From: Nocardiopsis sp. YSL2
GTDB taxonomy: Bacteria > Actinomycetota > Actinomycetes > Streptosporangiales > Streptosporangiaceae
Assembly: GCF_030555055.1 (NCBI RefSeq)
Contig: NZ_JAMOAO010000001.1
Span: 124,001-188,000, forward strand
Length of the DNA stretch: 64,000 nucleotides
Direction of reading: 5' to 3'
Shown here: in pieces, positions 60,922 through 64,000 of the stretch
How positions within the stretch are numbered: position 1 is the first letter of the stretch
How the letters are laid out: every line of letters begins with the position of its first letter
The notes under the pieces: model-generated
Told to the model about the DNA's origin: nothing
Seen by the model: only the letters and a program-made list of their open reading frames with translations
Databases searched by the model: none
Program-made: the position numbers and the translations under genes

Positions 60922-61956
60922 TCAAGCGCCCCGAGTCTGCTCGTGCACGAACGCCGTCAGCCGTGTGAGGACCTCCGGGTCGGTGCTGGGCAGCACGCCG
61001 TGTCCGAGGTTGAAGATGTGGCCCTCGGCGGCGCGCCCGCGGTTCAGGATGTCGCGCGTGCGCTCGGCGATGACCTCCCAGGGCGCGAACAGGGTCGCCG
61101 GGTCCAGGTTGCCCTGGAGCGCGGTGCCCGGCTGGACGCGCTGGACGGCCTTGTCCAGCGGCACCCGCCAGTCGACGCCCACGACGTCGGCCCCGGCCTC
61201 GCTGAGCAGGCCGAGGAGCTCTCCCGTACCCACACCGAAGTGGATGCGCGGCACCTCGAACTCGCTGAGCTGACCGAAGATCCACGAGGTGTAGGGCAGC
61301 ACAGAGGTGCGGTAGTCCTCGGCGCTCAGCGCGCCGACCCAGGAGTCGAACAGCTGGACCGCGCTGGCCCCGGCCTCGATCTGGGTGCGCAGGAAGCCCA
61401 GCGTGATGTTGGCCAGGCGGCGCATCATCTCGTCCCAGAGCTCGGGCTCGCCGTACATGAGCGCCTTGGTGTGCTCGTGGTTCTTCGACGGCCCGCCCTC
61501 GATGAGGTAGGACGCGAGGGTGAACGGCGCGCCCGCGAAGCCGATGAGCGGCTTGTCGCCCAGCTCATGGGTGAGTTGGCCGACCGCCTCGGAGACGAAG
61601 GGCAGGTCGTCCGGCTCGAGCTCGCGCAGGCGCTTGATCCCCGAGGCGTCGCGCACCGGGTCGGCGACGACGGGGCCGACCCCGGGCTTGATGTCGAGGT
61701 CGATGCCGATCGCCTTGAGCGGAACGACGATGTCGCTGAAGTAGATCGCGGCGTCGACGTCGTAGCGGCGCACCGGCTGCATCGTGATCTCGGTGATCAT
61801 GTCGGGGCGCGCGCACGCCTCGAGCATCGGCACGTCGGCGCGGACCCGTCGGTATTCGGGCAGGGAGCGTCCGGCCTGGCGCATGTACCACACCGGCGTG
61901 TGGTCCACCGGCAGGCGCCGGCAGGCGCGAAGGAAAGGAGAGTCTTGAAGCGTCAC
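60922..61956 (-). CDS. hemE: uroporphyrinogen decarboxylase
   Basis: HemE makes coproporphyrinogen III, the substrate of HemG in the coproporphyrin branch. The 344-residue protein has the signature PVWYMRQAGRSLPEYR at the N-terminus, the Asp-containing YFSDIVVPLKAIG loop, and FGVGTGELLGLLSEAGADVV. The GTG start has an SD (GAGGA) directly abutting it. It is divergent from the DUF3000 gene and on the same strand as hemG-hemQ, so heme biosynthesis occupies two transcripts here. Confidence 0.96.
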   Translation of the reverse strand: MTLQDSPFLRACRRLPVDHTPVWYMRQAGRSLPEYRRVRADVPMLEACARPDMITEITMQPVRRYDVDAAIYFSDIVVPLKAIGIDLDIKPGVGPVVADPVRDASGIKRLRELEPDDLPFVSEAVGQLTHELGDKPLIGFAGAPFTLASYLIEGGPSKNHEHTKALMYGEPELWDEMMRRLANITLGFLRTQIEAGASAVQLFDSWVGALSAEDYRTSVLPYTSWIFGQLSEFEVPRIHFGVGTGELLGLLSEAGADVVGVDWRVPLDKAVQRVQPGTALQGNLDPATLFAPWEVIAERTRDILNRGRAAEGHIFNLGHGVLPSTDPEVLTRLTAFVHEQTRGA

Positions 61957-62215
61957 TCCTCGATCGTGCCATGCCCTCCGCCGTACTCCGACTCGGATCG
62001 GCCGACCGGGGCCGCCGGACGGCGCCGCGGAACCGCGATCCGGCGCGGCCCAGCGGTTCCGGGTCCCAAGATCATCACAAAACCCCGACACGCCGCGCCA
62101 TCTGCGGCCACCACGCGGTGACTCGTGCCACGGTCGAAGGCGTGCCCACCCCTCGTCCGCACGGGGAGAACCGGGGATATGCCGGATGAGCCCGCCAGGA
62201 CGTGATCACCACACA

Positions 62216-62812
62216 ATGAAGGCTGACGTTCCCACCATGCCCGATGTCGGAAGCGCCGAGGACGCGCACGAGACGTTCCGGCGAGCGGTCGAGGCCCTGC
62301 ACGGCGCCCGTGTCCGCCCCGAGATCACCGTGCGGGAGATTCCCGCCCCCCAGCGGCTGGCCCCTCACACGGCCGCGGTCTCGGCCGAGGTCAGCGTGCA
62401 CGACGAGGAGATCGCCTGGGGACGCCTCATCATCCTGTACGACCCGGAGGGCGTACGGGACTGGCCGGGGCCGTTCCGCGTGGTCTGCCAGGTCAACTCC
62501 GAGCTGGAGTCGGACATCGCCACCGATCCCCTGTTGGGGCCCGTCGCGTGGAGCTGGCTGGCCGACGCCCTGGACGCCGAGGAGGCCTCGCACCACACGC
62601 TGAGCGGCACGGTCACACGTGCGACGACCGAGGGATTCGGCACGAAGGCGGGCGAGGGTTCGACCACGGAGGTGGAGATGCGCGCCTCCTGGACGCCGGA
62701 GACCGATGACCTGTCGCCCCACGTCAGCGCGTGGTTGGCGCTCCTGGCCTCGGCCTCGGGCCTGCCGCCGCTGGACGTGACCGACATCGCCAGGCAGCGT
62801 TCGCGGCCCTGA
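62216..62812 (+). CDS. DUF3000 domain protein
   Basis: The 198-residue protein matches the actinobacterial DUF3000 family, with HETFRRAVEALHGARVRPEI near the N-terminus and the ending GLPPLDVTDIARQ. The function is unknown; the family is found next to hemE and RNase D in many actinomycetes, as here. The ATG at this position, or one seven codons later, are both possible; no clear SD is present. Confidence 0.83.
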   Translation: MKADVPTMPDVGSAEDAHETFRRAVEALHGARVRPEITVREIPAPQRLAPHTAAVSAEVSVHDEEIAWGRLIILYDPEGVRDWPGPFRVVCQVNSELESDIATDPLLGPVAWSWLADALDAEEASHHTLSGTVTRATTEGFGTKAGEGSTTEVEMRASWTPETDDLSPHVSAWLALLASASGLPPLDVTDIARQRSRP

Positions 62813-62876
62813 CCACGCAGCCGCTGCGCCGACGGCCGAATCGGCGTTCGGTGGCCACAGCGCATACCGTAGTGGT

Positions 62877-64000
62877 GTGGCGAACGCGTTGAACTCCAAG
62901 ACAGACTCCCGCGAACCAGGCGACGACGACGCTGAGAGGGCGCCCCTGCTGCGGGAACCGCGCGAGGGCCTGCCCGAGGTCACCGCCGACGCCGACGCGC
63001 TGGCCGACGTGGTCCGTGCGCTGTCGGCCGGGACCGGTCCGGTCGCGGTGGACGCCGAGCGGGCCTCCGGTTACCGGTACGGGCAGCGCGCGTATCTGGT
63101 GCAGCTGCGCCGGGAGGGTTCGGGGTCGGCTCTGGTCGACCCCATCGCCTGCCCGGACCTGAGCGCCCTCAACGACGCCGTGGACGGCGCCGAGGTGGTC
63201 CTGCACGCCGCCCACCAGGACCTGCCGTGCCTGTCCGAGGTCAACCTGCGTCCAGCACGGCTGTTCGACACCGAGTTGGCGGGACGGCTGCTGGGCTACC
63301 AGCGGGTCGGCCTGGGCTTCATGGTGGAGCGCCTGCTGAACGTGCGCCTGGCCAAGGAGCACTCGGCGGTGGACTGGTCGCAGCGTCCGCTGCCCGAGGA
63401 CTGGCTGCGTTACGCGGCGCTGGACGTGGAGATCCTCATCGAGCTGCGCGACACCCTGGAGACCGAGCTGGCCGAGACCGGCAAGCTGGAGTGGGCCAGG
63501 GAGGAGTTCGCGGCGGTGCTCACCGCGCCGCCCAAGGAACCGCGCGCCGATCCCTGGCGCCGCACCTCGGGGATCCACCGGGTGCGCAACCAGCGGGCCC
63601 TGGCCGCCGTGCGCGAGCTCTGGTACGAGCGGGACCGGATCGCCCAGGAGCGGGACGTCTCGCCCGGCCGGGTGCTGCCCGACGCGGCGATCGTGGAGGC
63701 CGCCTCGACCATGCCGAGGACCACGGCGGAGCTGGCCGGGATCCGGCAGTACGGCATCAAGCTCGCGCGCCGCTACCTGACGACGTGGATCAAGGCGATC
63801 AACCGGGCGCGGGACATGGAGCAGGCCGAGTTGCCGCGGCCCAACGCCCCCGGTGACGGGCCTCCCCCGGTGAACCGGTGGGCGGACCGCGCGCCGGAGG
63901 CCGCGCGGCGCCTGGAGGCGGCGCGGGCGACGGTGACGGGCATCGCCGAGGACGTGGTCATGCCGACGGAGAACCTCCTGCTGCCGGACACGGTCCGGCG
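62877..64000 (+). CDS. rnd: ribonuclease D-like 3'-5' exonuclease (3' truncated by window)
   Basis: The first 374 residues of a DEDD exonuclease are visible, and the frame runs off the window end. The three exo motifs are VAVDAERASG (first D and E), HAAHQDL (second D) and YAALDVEIL (third). An HRDC domain follows (about residues 235-310: NQRALAAVRELWYERDRIAQ). RNase D trims tRNA and other RNA 3' ends. The GTG start has no SD but lies 6 bases after a TACCGT -10-like hexamer, so a leaderless mRNA is likely. In actinomycetes the gene lies beside DUF3000 and hemE, as here. Confidence 0.92.
   Translation, partial: MANALNSKTDSREPGDDDAERAPLLREPREGLPEVTADADALADVVRALSAGTGPVAVDAERASGYRYGQRAYLVQLRREGSGSALVDPIACPDLSALNDAVDGAEVVLHAAHQDLPCLSEVNLRPARLFDTELAGRLLGYQRVGLGFMVERLLNVRLAKEHSAVDWSQRPLPEDWLRYAALDVEILIELRDTLETELAETGKLEWAREEFAAVLTAPPKEPRADPWRRTSGIHRVRNQRALAAVRELWYERDRIAQERDVSPGRVLPDAAIVEAASTMPRTTAELAGIRQYGIKLARRYLTTWIKAINRARDMEQAELPRPNAPGDGPPPVNRWADRAPEAARRLEAARATVTGIAEDVVMPTENLLLPDTVR

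Overview
The window is very GC-rich DNA (roughly 70 percent or more) with frequent GTG and TTG starts and many 4-base stop/start overlaps. The gene content is that of an actinomycete chromosome: an InhA-type enoyl reductase next to FabG, a WhiB protein, the coproporphyrin-dependent heme pathway (HemE, HemG/HemY, HemQ), polyprenol-phosphate mannose synthase, and DUF3000 beside an RNase D. The set and order suggest a Nocardiopsis-like member of the Streptosporangiales. That placement is inference. I saw no rRNA, tRNA, IS element, phage module or CRISPR array.

Layout. 1-4.2 kb: the end of a RecD-like helicase, a Uma2-type nuclease, an SDR, and the fabG-fabI pair of fatty acid elongation with a TetR-like operator and a TetR tail remnant upstream. 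4.2-11.7 kb: a NarL/LuxR-type two-component system divergent from a MacB-like ABC exporter, then a DHA2 drug exporter. 11.7-19.7 kb: a mixed set (acidic protein, polyprenol-phosphate mannosyltransferase, DeoR, phosphopantetheinyl transferase, acyl-CoA dehydrogenase, LysR, an orphan substrate-binding lipoprotein, a VTT-domain protein). 19.7-26 kb: an AI-2E-family permease coupled to an orphan histidine kinase; a TIGR03943/DUF318 pair with a Zur-like palindrome; an alanine:cation symporter. 26-35 kb: an MHS-family transporter, a DEAD-box helicase with an RGG tail, an enoyl-CoA hydratase, a small HTH protein, an ABC-F ATPase, a second AI-2E-family protein and a YccF protein. 35-43 kb: a WhiB protein behind a 774-nt leader region, a phosphoribosyltransferase-hydrolase fusion, a GNAT enzyme, an MFS protein, an LPXTG surface protein with glycine/aspartate/threonine repeats coupled to a membrane protein, and a YihY/BrkB protein.

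43.3-47.9 kb is the most coherent functional unit, a sulfate-assimilation operon. It opens with a leaderless cysteine-containing leader peptide, followed by siroheme sulfite reductase, a CxxC/CxxC mini-protein, APS reductase (CysH), a CbiX-type chelatase that would supply siroheme, and PdxH. 48-54 kb: an AidB-like acyl-CoA dehydrogenase behind a perfect 14-bp inverted repeat, glycogen debranching enzyme, a RibD-like reductase and a GntR regulator. 54-64 kb: MsrB, the phosphatidylethanolamine pair psd-pssA, hemQ-hemG, a DUF4349 lipoprotein, hemE, DUF3000 and RNase D, which runs off the end.

The features most worth a second look are the cysteine leader peptide, four separate TetR-like operators in a window holding only a fragment of a TetR gene, the Zur-like box, the hydrolase domain that has lost its nucleophile, and a family of intergenic repeats. 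No gene cluster here looks like a wholly new system.
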